NCBI GenBank assembly: GCA_041394285.1
Contig: JAWKIL010000005.1
Coordinates: forward strand, 1-64,000
Direction: 5' to 3'
Length of the DNA: 64,000 bases
Origin: CADEDH01 sp041394285
GTDB lineage: Bacteria > Actinomycetota > Acidimicrobiia > Acidimicrobiales > SZUA-35
The notes below the pieces were generated by a model that was given only the letters and a program-made list of their open reading frames with translations, did no database searches and had not been told where the DNA came from. Shown here in pieces: positions 51,544-59,110 of the stretch. Position numbers and translations under genes: made by a program. Position 1 is the first letter of the stretch; the number at the start of each line of letters is the position of its first letter.

Positions 51544-52401
51544 TCAGGACGCCGGGCGGTTGGCCTCGACGTAGGCCAGGATCTCGTCCCGGGTCCGGTG
51601 GTGACCGGGTTGCAGGATCAGCCGGTCGACGCCGAGCTCGGCGTAAGCCTCGAGGTCGCCCGGCTTGAGCCGGCCCTGGGGCGTGATGCTGATCTCCAGG
51701 CGGCCCAGGTCGGCCGGGCGCTCGTGCCGGTCGGCGGCCTCGGCCAGCATGGCCAGGTCAGCCTTGGTGGTCTCCGGGCTGCGCATGAACCCGTACCAGC
51801 CGTGGCCCAGGGTGACGGCCCGCTTGGCCGCCGACTTCGTGTGACCGCCGACGACCACCGGGATCGTGGCCCGTCCCGGCCCCTGGGCCGGCTTGGGGTT
51901 GGCGGTGACGCTGGTGAAGTTGACGTACTCGCCCTCGAAGGAGGCGGCGTCGGTGCTCCACAGCAGGCGCATGGCGGCCAGGTACTCGTCGGAGCGCTTG
52001 CCCCGGGCGGCGAGCGGCACGCCGCAGGCCGTCATCTCCGGTTCCAGGTAGCCCACGCCGAGGCCGAAGATGAACCGCCCGCCCGACAGGTGGTCGAGGC
52101 TGGCCAGGCTCTTGGCCAGCACCGCCGGCTGGCGTTGGGGCAGGATGATGATCCCGGAGCCGAGGCGGATGGTGGAGGTGGCGGCGGCCACGTAGGCCAG
52201 GGCGACGGCGGTGTCGACCATGGGGACCTCGGGGGCGGCGGGCGACGGCGGGGCCTGGGGGTCGGGCAGGACGATGTGCTCACCCGTCCACACCGACTCG
52301 TAGCCGGCGGCCTCCGCCGCCCGGGCCACGGTGACCATGGTCTCCGGGTCGGCCATGTTGCCCATGTTGATGCCGAACAGGGCGATTTTCGGGTTCGTCA
52401 T
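51544..52401 (-). CDS. LLM class F420-dependent oxidoreductase
   Basis: A 285-residue luciferase-like protein. AAGYESVWTGEHIVLPD near residue 35 and TSTIRLGSGIIILPQRQPAVLAKSLASLDHLSGGRFIFGLGVGYLEPEM match the actinobacterial F420-dependent TIGR03619-type group. It should use reduced F420 or FMN to act on an unknown substrate. The ATG at 52401 directly follows the last promoter copy of a five-copy repeat. Confidence 0.92.
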   Translation of the reverse strand: MTNPKIALFGINMGNMADPETMVTVARAAEAAGYESVWTGEHIVLPDPQAPPSPAAPEVPMVDTAVALAYVAAATSTIRLGSGIIILPQRQPAVLAKSLASLDHLSGGRFIFGLGVGYLEPEMTACGVPLAARGKRSDEYLAAMRLLWSTDAASFEGEYVNFTSVTANPKPAQGPGRATIPVVVGGHTKSAAKRAVTLGHGWYGFMRSPETTKADLAMLAEAADRHERPADLGRLEISITPQGRLKPGDLEAYAELGVDRLILQPGHHRTRDEILAYVEANRPAS

Positions 52402-52404
52402 GCA

Positions 52405-52714
52405 ACGCAGCGTAGCTGCCGGCCGGGTTGGGCTCCCGGCCTAGATGGGGCACGGGGCGCAGCCCCGCAACACGCAGCGTAGCTGCCGGCCGGGTTGGGC
52501 TCCCGGCCTAGATGGGGCACGGGGGCGCAGCCCCCGCAACACGCAGCGTAGCTGCCGGCCGGGTTGGGCTCCCGGCCTAGATGGGGCACGGGGGCGCAGC
52601 CCCCGCAACACGCAGCGTAGCTGCCGGCCGGGTTGGGCTCCCGGCCTAGATGGGGCACGGGGGCGCAGCCCCCGCAACACGCAGCGTAGCTGCCGGCCGG
52701 GTTGGGCTCCCGGC
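52405..52714. repeat. Tandem array of a 69-bp unit (five copies) carrying promoter and hairpin
   Basis: Units begin with ACGCAGCGTAGCTGCCGG at 52405, 52472, 52541, 52610 and 52679: period 67 once, then 69 three times. The last copy is cut short at about 52714. Each full unit holds AGCGTA (TACGCT on the minus strand), the arms GCCGGG/CCCGGC and a GGGGGC-GCA-GCCCCC hairpin (one base pair shorter in the first copy). Copies 2 to 4 are essentially identical, so the array is young. It fills the 319-bp gap between the NUDIX and LLM genes. Confidence 0.95.
52409..52414 (-). promoter_or_regulatory. -10 box of leaderless promoter, F420-type LLM gene
   Basis: TACGCT on the minus strand ends 7 nt before the ATG at 52401. 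It belongs to the first repeat copy; the same box recurs in the other four copies. Confidence 0.55.
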
Positions 52715-52720
52715 AGACGG

Positions 52721-53413
52721 TCACACGTCCAAGCGGTCGTAGACCCAGCCCTCGGCGTGCATGATGAGCCGGTGCCGGGGGCCGTCGGCGTCGGCCGGGC
52801 CGCCCTCGTAGGCCACGTCGCCGAACCAGGCGACGGTGCGGGGTTCCTTGCCGATGGGGCGGGTGCGGAACAGCTCCGGCTCCCGGCCCCGGGCCCAGGC
52901 CATGGCGTCGGCCACGGTGGCGTGGGCCTCCAGCTCGTGGAGCGTGACCCAGGTGGGGGGCACGAGCTCGATCTGACCGGCGTCACGCCGGGCTTTGGCC
53001 TCGCGGGGCGAGATCCAGACGTGATCGTGGATCTCGTCGCCGTCGATGGCCACGTCGCCGTCGGGGGCGTGGGTGACGAAGAACCAGGTGGAGAAGCGGC
53101 GGACAGGACCTCGGCCGCTCACCATCTGGGGGGCCGCCGGCGGTACCCAGTGCGACCAGGTCTCCATGTCGTCGGGCGCGATCACGAGGCCGCACTCCTC
53201 CTCGGCCTCCCGAACGGCGGCCCGTCGGGCCGAGGCGAGACTGTCACCGGGCACGATCTCGTCGTCGTCCACCCGACCGCCGGGAAACACCCACATGCCG
53301 CCGAACGGGCCCTCGTTGTTGCGGCGCAGCATCAGCACCTCGAGCCCGGTGGGGGTGTCGCGCAGGACCACCACGGTGGCGGCCGGGGTGAGGTCGTCGT
53401 CGTCTTCGATCAC
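52721..53413 (-). CDS. NUDIX hydrolase
   Basis: A 230-residue pyrophosphohydrolase. The Nudix box is present with a long loop: VFPGGRVDDDEIVPGD, then AAVREAEEECGLV, which holds the metal-binding REAEEE. The enlarged box and length (with C-terminal WVTLHELEAHATVADAMAWA) resemble NUDT19/CoA-diphosphatase-like enzymes more than MutT. The start GTG at 53413 is set by TACGTT 6 nt upstream; an ORF extends further but has no promoter or ribosome binding site. Its stop borders the 69-bp repeat array. Confidence 0.9.
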   Translation of the reverse strand: MIEDDDDLTPAATVVVLRDTPTGLEVLMLRRNNEGPFGGMWVFPGGRVDDDEIVPGDSLASARRAAVREAEEECGLVIAPDDMETWSHWVPPAAPQMVSGRGPVRRFSTWFFVTHAPDGDVAIDGDEIHDHVWISPREAKARRDAGQIELVPPTWVTLHELEAHATVADAMAWARGREPELFRTRPIGKEPRTVAWFGDVAYEGGPADADGPRHRLIMHAEGWVYDRLDV

Positions 53414-53419
53414 GGGGCC

Positions 53420-53425
53420 AACGTA
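53420..53425 (-). promoter_or_regulatory. -10 box of leaderless promoter, NUDIX gene (decides the start)
   Basis: TACGTT on the minus strand ends 6 nt before GTG 53413. This shortens the coding region by 38 codons relative to the longest ORF. Confidence 0.5.
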
Positions 53426-53491
53426 CGGGGCCGGGGGAGCCGGTGCCAATGCGCCGGACGGGCCGGGGGTCGGCCGTGGAGGTGACCCTTT

Positions 53492-53584
53492 GATGGGTAG
53501 AGCGGAGGCCGCCAGGGCGAGCAGCACCCGGAGGCGCTGCGTTGCTGTGCGTTGGAGGAGGAGCGGCCCCCGCTGCTACCCATC
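53492..53584. other. Long inverted repeat in the spacer between NUDIX and small membrane protein genes
   Basis: GATGGGTAG (53492-53500) pairs with CTACCCATC (53576-53584), extended by GCGG/CCGC arms. The 75-nt interior also folds (GCAGC...GCTGC). It may be a structured RNA, leader or cruciform. The remainder of 53426-53706 shows nothing else recognisable. Confidence 0.4.
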
Positions 53585-53706
53585 GACTCCGGTGAGGGTG
53601 ATGATCACCGGCATGAGTACCATCGACAGCTGAGGGCGTGTCCTTGAGCCCCAATTGCGGCCCGGCACCCCCCGCCCCGAACTCACCTGAACCTGCGGAG
53701 CCGGCC

Positions 53707-53907
53707 ATGCTGGGAGACAACTTCCTCGCCTACCTCACCCTGGCCCTGGGGGCGGCGCTCGCCCTCGGCACCGGCCTGGCCCTGGCGAAACCCCAGGTCG
53801 ACGAGGCCACCGGCGAGACGGTCAAAGCGCCGATCGGGCGGTCCATGATCCAGATCACGATCGGCACCATCGCCGCCGTGTGGGGTCTGGCCACCCTGCT
53901 CAACTGA
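53707..53907 (+). CDS. Small two-helix membrane protein
   Basis: 66 residues: a hydrophobic helix FLAYLTLALGAALALGTGLALA, a polar loop with KPQVDEATGETVKAP and a second helix SMIQITIGTIAAVWGLATLL. GGAG lies 9 nt before this ATG; a GTG 69 bases upstream would add a Pro-rich stretch that looks noncoding. No family is recognised. It is convergent with dnaB, 23 bp apart. Confidence 0.65.
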   Translation: MLGDNFLAYLTLALGAALALGTGLALAKPQVDEATGETVKAPIGRSMIQITIGTIAAVWGLATLLN

Positions 53908-53930
53908 GCACCTCTCGGGAGGCGGGGACG

Positions 53931-55322
53931 CTAGAACTCGTCGGGCCCACCGCCCTTGGGCGGCGACGTGCGGGCCATGTTGTCGAACCGGGTGTACTGG
54001 CCCCGGAAGGCGAGCCGGACCCGGCCGGTGGGGCCGTTACGGTGCTTGGCCACGATCACCTCGGCCACCCCCTTGTCGGGCGAGGCCTCGTCGTACACCT
54101 CGTCCCGGTAGAGGAACAGCACCACGTCGGCGTCCTGCTCCAGTGAGCCCGACTCTCGCAGGTCCGACAGCATGGGCCGCTTGTCGGTGCGCTGCTCGAG
54201 GGAGCGGTTGAGCTGGGCCAGGGCGATCACGGGGGCTTCCAGCTCGCGAGCCAGAATCTTCAGGTTCCGGGAGATCTCCGACACCTCCACCTGGCGGCTC
54301 TCGGCGTTGGACCGTCCGCTCATCAGCTGGATGTAGTCGATCACGATCATCCCCAGGTCACCTTCCCGGCTCTTGAGCCGGCGGGCCTTGGCCCGGATGT
54401 CCATGATCGAGGTGTGGGGGTTGTCGTCGATGTAGATGGGGGCCTCGGCCAGGCGGCCCACGGCGTGGGAGATGCGGGTCCACTCCGCCTCCTCCAACCG
54501 GCCGGTCTTCACCTTCCCCGAGTCGACCAGGGCCTCCGAGCACAGCAGACGCTGGGAGAGCTCCAGCTGGCTCATCTCCAGGGTGAAGATCAGCACCGGC
54601 TTGCGGTCTTTCATGGCCGAGTTGCACGCCATCCCGAGCGCGAACGCCGTCTTGCCCATGGCGGGCCTCGCGCCCACGACGTAGAGGGCGTTGGGCTGGA
54701 GGCCGGCAAGCTTCTCGTCGAGGTCGAGGTAGCCGCTGCTCATGCCGGTGATGGCTTCGCCCCGGTCGTACAGCATCTCGATCCGGTCGAGGTTGGCCGG
54801 CAGCAGATCCCGGATGGCGGCGGTGGTGTTCGTGACCCGGCGCTGGGCCACGTCGAACATCTTGGCCTCGGCGTCGTCCACCGCCTGGAGCACGTCCTCC
54901 GGAACGCTGTAGGCCATCTCGGCGATCTCGTTCGACACCGAGATCATGCGGCGGAGCAGGGCGTGCTCCTCCACGATCTTGGCGTAGTGGTAGGCGTTGG
55001 AGATGGCGGGGGTGGTGGCCTGGAAGTCGAGCAGCACGGCGGGCCCGCCCACCTCGTCGAGCATGCCGGCCCGCTTGAGCTCGTCGGCCACGGTGACGGC
55101 GTCGACCGGCTCGCCGCTGGAGTAGAGGCTCAGGATCGCCTCGTACAGGTGCCCGTGGGCCGGCTTGTAGAAGTGCTCCGGCTCCAGGATCTCCACGACC
55201 TCGGCGATCGCCTCCCGGCTGAGCAGCATGGCGCCCAGCACCGACTCCTCGGCCCGCAGGTTGTTCGGGGGGACGCGGCTCAGAGCAGACGGGCGGGGAG
55301 AGCCATCAGGCATGGGATGCAT
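53931..55322 (-). CDS. dnaB: Replicative DNA helicase DnaB
   Basis: A 463-residue hexameric helicase. The N-terminal domain (about 17-120; NNLRAEESVLGAMLLS) binds primase. The RecA-like C-terminal domain has Walker A GARPAMGKT (217-225), Walker B in MIVIDYIQLM and the SLEQRTDKRPMLSDLRESGSLEQDAD region with the arginine finger area. No intein interrupts it, unlike some mycobacterial dnaB genes. It follows the rpsF-ssb-rpsR-rplI operon after a 202-bp spacer with DnaA-box-like sites. A second in-frame ATG lies 9 nt downstream. Confidence 0.97.
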   Translation of the reverse strand: MHPMPDGSPRPSALSRVPPNNLRAEESVLGAMLLSREAIAEVVEILEPEHFYKPAHGHLYEAILSLYSSGEPVDAVTVADELKRAGMLDEVGGPAVLLDFQATTPAISNAYHYAKIVEEHALLRRMISVSNEIAEMAYSVPEDVLQAVDDAEAKMFDVAQRRVTNTTAAIRDLLPANLDRIEMLYDRGEAITGMSSGYLDLDEKLAGLQPNALYVVGARPAMGKTAFALGMACNSAMKDRKPVLIFTLEMSQLELSQRLLCSEALVDSGKVKTGRLEEAEWTRISHAVGRLAEAPIYIDDNPHTSIMDIRAKARRLKSREGDLGMIVIDYIQLMSGRSNAESRQVEVSEISRNLKILARELEAPVIALAQLNRSLEQRTDKRPMLSDLRESGSLEQDADVVLFLYRDEVYDEASPDKGVAEVIVAKHRNGPTGRVRLAFRGQYTRFDNMARTSPPKGGGPDEF

Positions 55323-55387
55323 CCTGTCCTGGTGTGCCTGTGGGCATCTAGACGGTCAACGTTGGGGGAAACCTGTTGAAAACCGGG

Positions 55388-55486
55388 ATATCCACGTGCA
55401 TATCCCAAGCTTGTGGGAAACCTTGGGGAAACAGGGCGCGCTGAAATCCACAGCCTGGCCCTGTTATCCCCACCGCCTGTGGGAAT
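55388..55486. promoter_or_regulatory. Cluster of DnaA-box-like 9-mers upstream of dnaB
   Basis: Compared with TTWTNCACA: ATATCCACG (55388), TGTGGGAAA (55412, reverse of TTTCCCACA, one mismatch), AAATCCACA (55444), TTATCCCCA (55464) and TGTGGGAAT (55478, reverse). All lie within 99 bp of relatively AT-rich noncoding DNA. None is a perfect box. Confidence 0.4.
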
Positions 55487-55490
55487 TGTG

Positions 55491-55512
55491 TCGTCCGGCT
55501 GACGCCGGACGA
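55491..55512 (-). terminator. Hairpin after rplI, end of the ribosomal operon
   Basis: TCGTCCGGC and GCCGGACGA with a 4-nt loop lie 13 bp past the rplI stop. The perfect 9-bp stem has no T-run. Confidence 0.55.
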
Positions 55513-55524
55513 CCACTGTGACAA

Positions 55525-55971
55525 CTAGGCCGGGACGACCGAGATCGACACCGGGAACTGGACGTCGTGGTGGGGCTTGACCGTGACAGCGTGGATGCCG
55601 AGCGAGCGGATCGGCTCGTCGAGATCGATCATCCGGCGGTTCAGCTCCACCCCGGCCTGCGCCTGGACGGCGTCGGCGATCTCAGAGGTGGTGACGGAGC
55701 CGAACAGCTTGCCTTCGCCCCCGGCCCGAGCCTGGATCTCGATGGTCTTGGCCACCAGGATCTTGGCGATCTCCTCGGCCGCTTCCCGCTCGCGGGCGTT
55801 GCGGACCTGCCACGACTTCTTCATCGCCGCTGCCTGGGCCACCACGCCGGTGCTGGCCTGCTGGGCCTTGCCCGCCGGGATCAGGAAGTTGCGGGCGTGG
55901 CCATCGGCCACATCCACGATGTCGCCCCGGTTGCCCAGGCCGCTGATGGTCTCGTGCAGTACGACCCGCAT
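55525..55971 (-). CDS. rplI: 50S ribosomal protein bL9
   Basis: 148 residues, normal length. The N-terminal domain starts MRVVLHETISGLGNRGDIVDVADGHARNFLIP (the L9 signature). A long central helix (about 45-78) and the C-terminal domain (KLFGSVTTSEIADAVQ) follow. It binds 23S rRNA at the base of the L1 stalk. The ATG overlaps the rpsR stop (TGATG), so it is translated as part of the rpsF operon. Confidence 0.98.
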   Translation of the reverse strand: MRVVLHETISGLGNRGDIVDVADGHARNFLIPAGKAQQASTGVVAQAAAMKKSWQVRNAREREAAEEIAKILVAKTIEIQARAGGEGKLFGSVTTSEIADAVQAQAGVELNRRMIDLDEPIRSLGIHAVTVKPHHDVQFPVSISVVPA

Positions 55972-56396
55972 CAGTCCTCTCCCCCATCGTCGGTGCCGAC
56001 CTCGGGCGCCTCGGCATCGGGCGCGGCCTCGGCGCTGTCGCCACCCCGGGGCTCGGAGTCACGGGGCCCGCGGCCACCGTCACGCCCGCCATCGCGGCCG
56101 CCATCGCGGCCGCCTCCGCCCCGCCGCTGGGTGGTCACCCGGCTGGTGTAGGCGAGCAGACCCATCTCCCGGGCGTTCTTGATGGCCCGGGCGATGTCAC
56201 GCTGCTGCTGGGAGTCGTTGCCCGACACCCGCCGCGAGCGGATCTTGGCCCGGTCGGACATGAAGCGGCGGAGCAGCTCGACGTCCTTGTAGTCGATGTA
56301 GGGCACGCTCTCGGTGGCGAGCGGGCTGATCTTCTTCTTCGGCTTGCGGCCGCCGTCTCGTGGCTTGAGCCGGCTGCGGGTGGGTGCTTTGGCCAT
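55971..56396 (-). CDS. rpsR: 30S ribosomal protein bS18 with a long low-complexity C-terminal tail
   Basis: 141 residues. The core (about 25-92; ISPLATESVPYIDYKDVELLRRFMSDRAKIRSRRVSGNDSQQQRDIARAIKNAREMGLLAY) is a normal S18 that binds 16S rRNA with S6. After about residue 92 comes a tail of about 50 residues: GRDG repeats (RDGGRDGGRDGGR), then an acidic end rich in D, E and A. bS18 is normally 75-85 residues. The N-terminal basic stretch is also a little long. The ATG overlaps the ssb stop by one base. Confidence 0.95.
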   Translation of the reverse strand: MAKAPTRSRLKPRDGGRKPKKKISPLATESVPYIDYKDVELLRRFMSDRAKIRSRRVSGNDSQQQRDIARAIKNAREMGLLAYTSRVTTQRRGGGGRDGGRDGGRDGGRGPRDSEPRGGDSAEAAPDAEAPEVGTDDGGED

Positions 56397-56857
56397 CAGA
56401 ACGGCTCCTCGTCTGGGTTGTAGGCAGGGGCTGCTCCGCCGCCGCCCGAGGGCCGGCCGGCGGGGGCGGCACCACCGAAGGTGCCACCGTCGCTCCGCTC
56501 GTTGCGGTTGATCTCGACCGTGGCCCAGCGCAGGCTCACGGCGATGTCGTCGGCCACGATCTCGACCTTGGATCGCTTGTCGCCCTCGGGGGTCTCCCAC
56601 GAGCGCTGGTCGAGGCGGCCGGTCACGGTGACCCGGGTGCCCTTGGCCACCGACTCCGAGACATTCTCGGCCAGCTGGGACCAGGCCGTGACGTCGAAGA
56701 ACGACACGGCCTCCTCCCACTCCTGGGTCTGGCGGTTCTGCCAGCGCCGGTTCACGGCCACGCCGAACGAAGCCACGGCCTGGCCCGACGGAGTGTAACG
56801 CAGCTCCGGCTCCCGGGTGGCGTTCCCGGTGATGGTGACGGTGTTGTCTATGGCCAC
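56396..56857 (-). CDS. ssb: Single-stranded DNA-binding protein
   Basis: 153 residues. The OB fold fills about 1-110 (NTVTITGNATREPELRYTPSGQAVASFGVAVNRRW ... WSQLAENVSESVAKGTRVTVTGRL). A Gly/Ala/Pro linker follows, and the acidic tip DEEPF recruits replication and repair partners. It is coupled to rpsR by TGATG and lies 9 bp after rpsF. Confidence 0.97.
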   Translation of the reverse strand: MAIDNTVTITGNATREPELRYTPSGQAVASFGVAVNRRWQNRQTQEWEEAVSFFDVTAWSQLAENVSESVAKGTRVTVTGRLDQRSWETPEGDKRSKVEIVADDIAVSLRWATVEINRNERSDGGTFGGAAPAGRPSGGGGAAPAYNPDEEPF

Positions 56858-56866
56858 AGGGGCCTC

Positions 56867-57190
56867 CTATGCGGTGGCGGCTGCGAGACCTCGACGATGG
56901 GCCTCGTCGAGGGGCAGTCGCAGGAACTTGTGGCGGATCACCTCGTCCGCGAGTCGCATCACCCGGTCCAGCTCGGTGAGGGCGTTGGGAGCCGTGAACT
57001 CGGCCACCACGTAGAACCCCTCACGGGCCTTCCCCATCTCGTGGGTGAACCGGCGCACGCCCCATTTGTCGAGCTTGGACAGCGTCCCACCGGACTGCTT
57101 GGCCATCTCACCGAGCCGGTTCATGAAGGTCTGGATGGCCGACTCTTCAGTGTCGGCTCGGAAGATGACCATGAGTTCGTAAGCCCGCAT
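56867..57190 (-). CDS. rpsF: 30S ribosomal protein bS6
   Basis: 107 residues with the S6 pattern MRAYELMVIFRADTEESAIQ, then GVRRFTHEMGKAREGFYVVAEF and a C-terminal basic stretch. It pairs with S18 in the 30S platform. It is first in the rpsF-ssb-rpsR-rplI operon, with GGGAGGT upstream of the ATG. The leader contains hairpins that could be the S6:S18 autoregulatory site. Confidence 0.97.
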   Translation of the reverse strand: MRAYELMVIFRADTEESAIQTFMNRLGEMAKQSGGTLSKLDKWGVRRFTHEMGKAREGFYVVAEFTAPNALTELDRVMRLADEVIRHKFLRLPLDEAHRRGLAAATA

Positions 57191-57376
57191 GGGCTGTTAC
57201 CTCCCTCCGGACCCGCTCCAGCGAGCGGGGCCCCCGACGGTCAGGGGCAGGGTCTGACGTGGGAGCCCCGGTGGGCCCGACACGCACAGCACTCACGTGG
57301 TGCCGACCAGGTGGCCGGCGCGCGAGGCCGTGCCGGAAGGCTACCGATTCCCCAGGCCAAATCCTCATGGACCCAA
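57191..57376 (-). promoter_or_regulatory. rpsF leader with two hairpins (candidate S6:S18 binding element)
   Basis: Just before the Shine-Dalgarno sequence is a perfect CCCGCTC/GAGCGGG hairpin with a 4-nt loop (57212-57229). Next to it is a stem of about four to five G-C pairs (57231-57247) whose loop on the minus strand contains CCG, the triplet that marks known rpsF leader motifs. A TAGCCT box near 57340 may be the promoter. Assignment as the S6:S18 motif is inference. Confidence 0.4.
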
Positions 57377-57413
57377 CCTAGGCGGGGGGTGTGACATCTA
57401 AGGTCGGAGGTGG

Positions 57414-57434
57414 GTCCACCACCTGGTGGTGGAC
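57414..57434. repeat. Perfect inverted repeat near the left end of the IS110 relic
   Basis: GTCCACCACC and GGTGGTGGAC are separated by a single T. It may be part of the bridge-RNA-coding left end or a promoter-linked hairpin of the element. Confidence 0.5.
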
Positions 57435-57710
57435 TTATCCGTAGGGTGCGTTGTGCCCAGCCTGTCTGGTTTCGGTCTCAGATTGTGACCGGAGCGGACC
57501 TGTGGTTCGACTCTCCGCACTGATTGTCGGCCTTGATGGGCTCCACAGCGCTTGTGAACTCCTGTTGGGAACTCGACGGCTGGCGCCTGTGGCTGCTGGA
57601 CCTCTGTTTCAGGATGTCCGTTCTTCACACCCCTTTCGGTTCGAGCGTGGTCGACGACGACAGGTGGTCGGGCGCGCCCAGGTAGCTGGAACGAGCAGTG
57701 GAGGTAGTCG
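57435..57710 (+). ncRNA. Candidate bridge RNA region of the IS110 relic
   Basis: This is the noncoding stretch between the left end and the transposase start. In IS110-group elements this position encodes the bridge RNA that guides recombination. Several short self-complementary segments are visible (for example around GTTGGGAACTCGAC at about 57570), but loops that match target and donor could not be assigned. Function in this decayed copy is doubtful. Confidence 0.3.
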
Positions 57711-59071
57711 ATGGGTGAGGTCCGTCTCGGGATTGATGTGGCCTGCACGGCAGCGCATCAGGCGTCGTTGGCTGACGAGCAGGGCCGGTTCTTGTGGCAG
57801 GTGAAGGGTTTCTGGACCACGACCGGGGATCTGGAGCAGTTAGCCAAGATTTCCTGACGGGGTCCGGGGTGGTGGTGGTCATGGAACCGACCCGGAACGT
57901 GGCTCCGTTGGCGGCGTGGCTGACGGCCTGAGGGGGGCGCGGTGTCGGTTCAGCCGCCGGAGCAGTCGGCTGATCTGCGGGATTACTACCACAAGCACAC
58001 CAAGACCGACCGGTTGGATTCCAAGATGCTGGCCAGGATGCCGATGCTGCATCCTGATGGGCTGCGGCCGATCGATCATCTCGGCCCGGTCGATCCGTTC
58101 AGCGGGCCGTCCGGCACGGCAGCCTCCGCAGCGTTCGGGTGGCGGCCGCCAGCCCGACGCGGTTGAGCTGTTGGGCCCGGCCTGGCTGGATCTGCTGTAC
58201 CGTCTCGCGCAAGACTGCGGTCGCTGTCCTGGAGGGTTATGCCAACCCGAACGCCCTGGTCAGCTGGGCCGGCCCGGTTGGCCAAGCTTGTTGATCCGGG
58301 CCGCCTGTGGTCACTGGCGTGAGGCAAAGCCGACGAGATCTTCCGCCGCCCACGAGACGCTCGAGTTGTGGGCTACCGGGGAAACACTCGACCAGCCTCG
58401 CTGAGGACATCGCCATCGAGGTCCGCCAGATCAAGACCCCGGACGCAACAGATCGCCGCTCGGCGACCGTATCGAAGCGCGCTCTACGAGACGGTCGACC
58501 CGAACGGGACTATCAGCTCGACCCCCGGGATTTGGACGGTCCTGGCCGCTGGGATCCTGGCTCGCACGGGGACCTCAACCGGTTCGACAGCCTGGCCGGG
58601 TTCTGGTCCTTCACCGGGCTGGTTCCCAAAGTCGACCAGTCCGGCATCACCGATCACCACAATTGACCGACGAAGTCCGGCGATCCCGGCCTGCGTCAAG
58701 CGTTGTTCCTCGCCGCTGACCTCGCCCGCAAGGTCGACCCCACCCTCGCCGCCCGCTACTACCGCCTCTACGTCGAGACAGGCAAACACCACAACTCGGC
58801 CCTCTGCTCGATCGCTGCGGTCCTGATCACCAGGATCGGAGCCTGCTGGCGCAACGGTCAACGCTACGAGCTGCGTGACACCAACGGCCAGATCATCACC
58901 GAAGCCGAGGGCCGGGCCATCTGCACCGACCGCTACAAGATCGACCCTGCCACCTGCCAGCCGTTGCAATACAGCCCGCCCCCAAGGACGGGCCGACGCA
59001 AGAAGGAGTCGAACAAAGCCGCTCCGGCAGCCGACCCGTCCACCACAGACACTACCCACCAGGCCGCCTAA
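57711..59071 (+). pseudogene. IS110-family transposase, broken by several frameshifts and stops
   Basis: Pieces of one DEDD transposase appear in order in different frames. Fragment 1 (57711-57857) is LGIDVACTAAHQASLADEQG with the first Asp, ending at a stop. Next come VVVMEPTRNVAPLAAWLTA with the Glu, and SADLRDYYHKHTKTDRLDSKMLARMP with the last Asp residues. After a garbled middle comes RFDSLAGFWSFTGLVPKVDQSG. The C-terminal domain lies at about 58680-59071 (LFLAADLARKVDPTLAARYYRLYVETGKHHN), ending in TAA. At least four frame changes make it non-functional. Confidence 0.9.
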
Positions 59072-59110
59072 CACCCTTGACACCCCGTTAGGAACTCAGT
59101 CTCGGCCCGA

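Larger units (their letters stand above)
57377..59094. mobile_element. Decayed IS110-family insertion element
   Basis: About 1.7 kb between rpsF and the PBP gene holds a broken IS110-type transposase with about 330 bp of noncoding DNA before it. Possible ends are CCTAGGCGGGGGGTGTGACA (57377-57396) and, inverted, TGACACCCCGTTAGG (59079-59093), which match imperfectly. IS110 elements leave no long target duplication, so the borders are tentative. The element splits an otherwise conserved actinobacterial gene order. Confidence 0.7.

Noticed and set aside
52405..52714. CRISPR array
   Set aside because: The copies are nearly identical over the full 69 bp with no variable spacers, and no cas genes are present.
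55323..55524. oriC
   Set aside because: Boxes are imperfect and few, and dnaA/dnaN are not adjacent; reported only as DnaA-box-like sites.
57435..57857. Functional IS110 transposase gene
   Set aside because: The frame stops at 57855 and changes several times; no intact ORF spans the domains.
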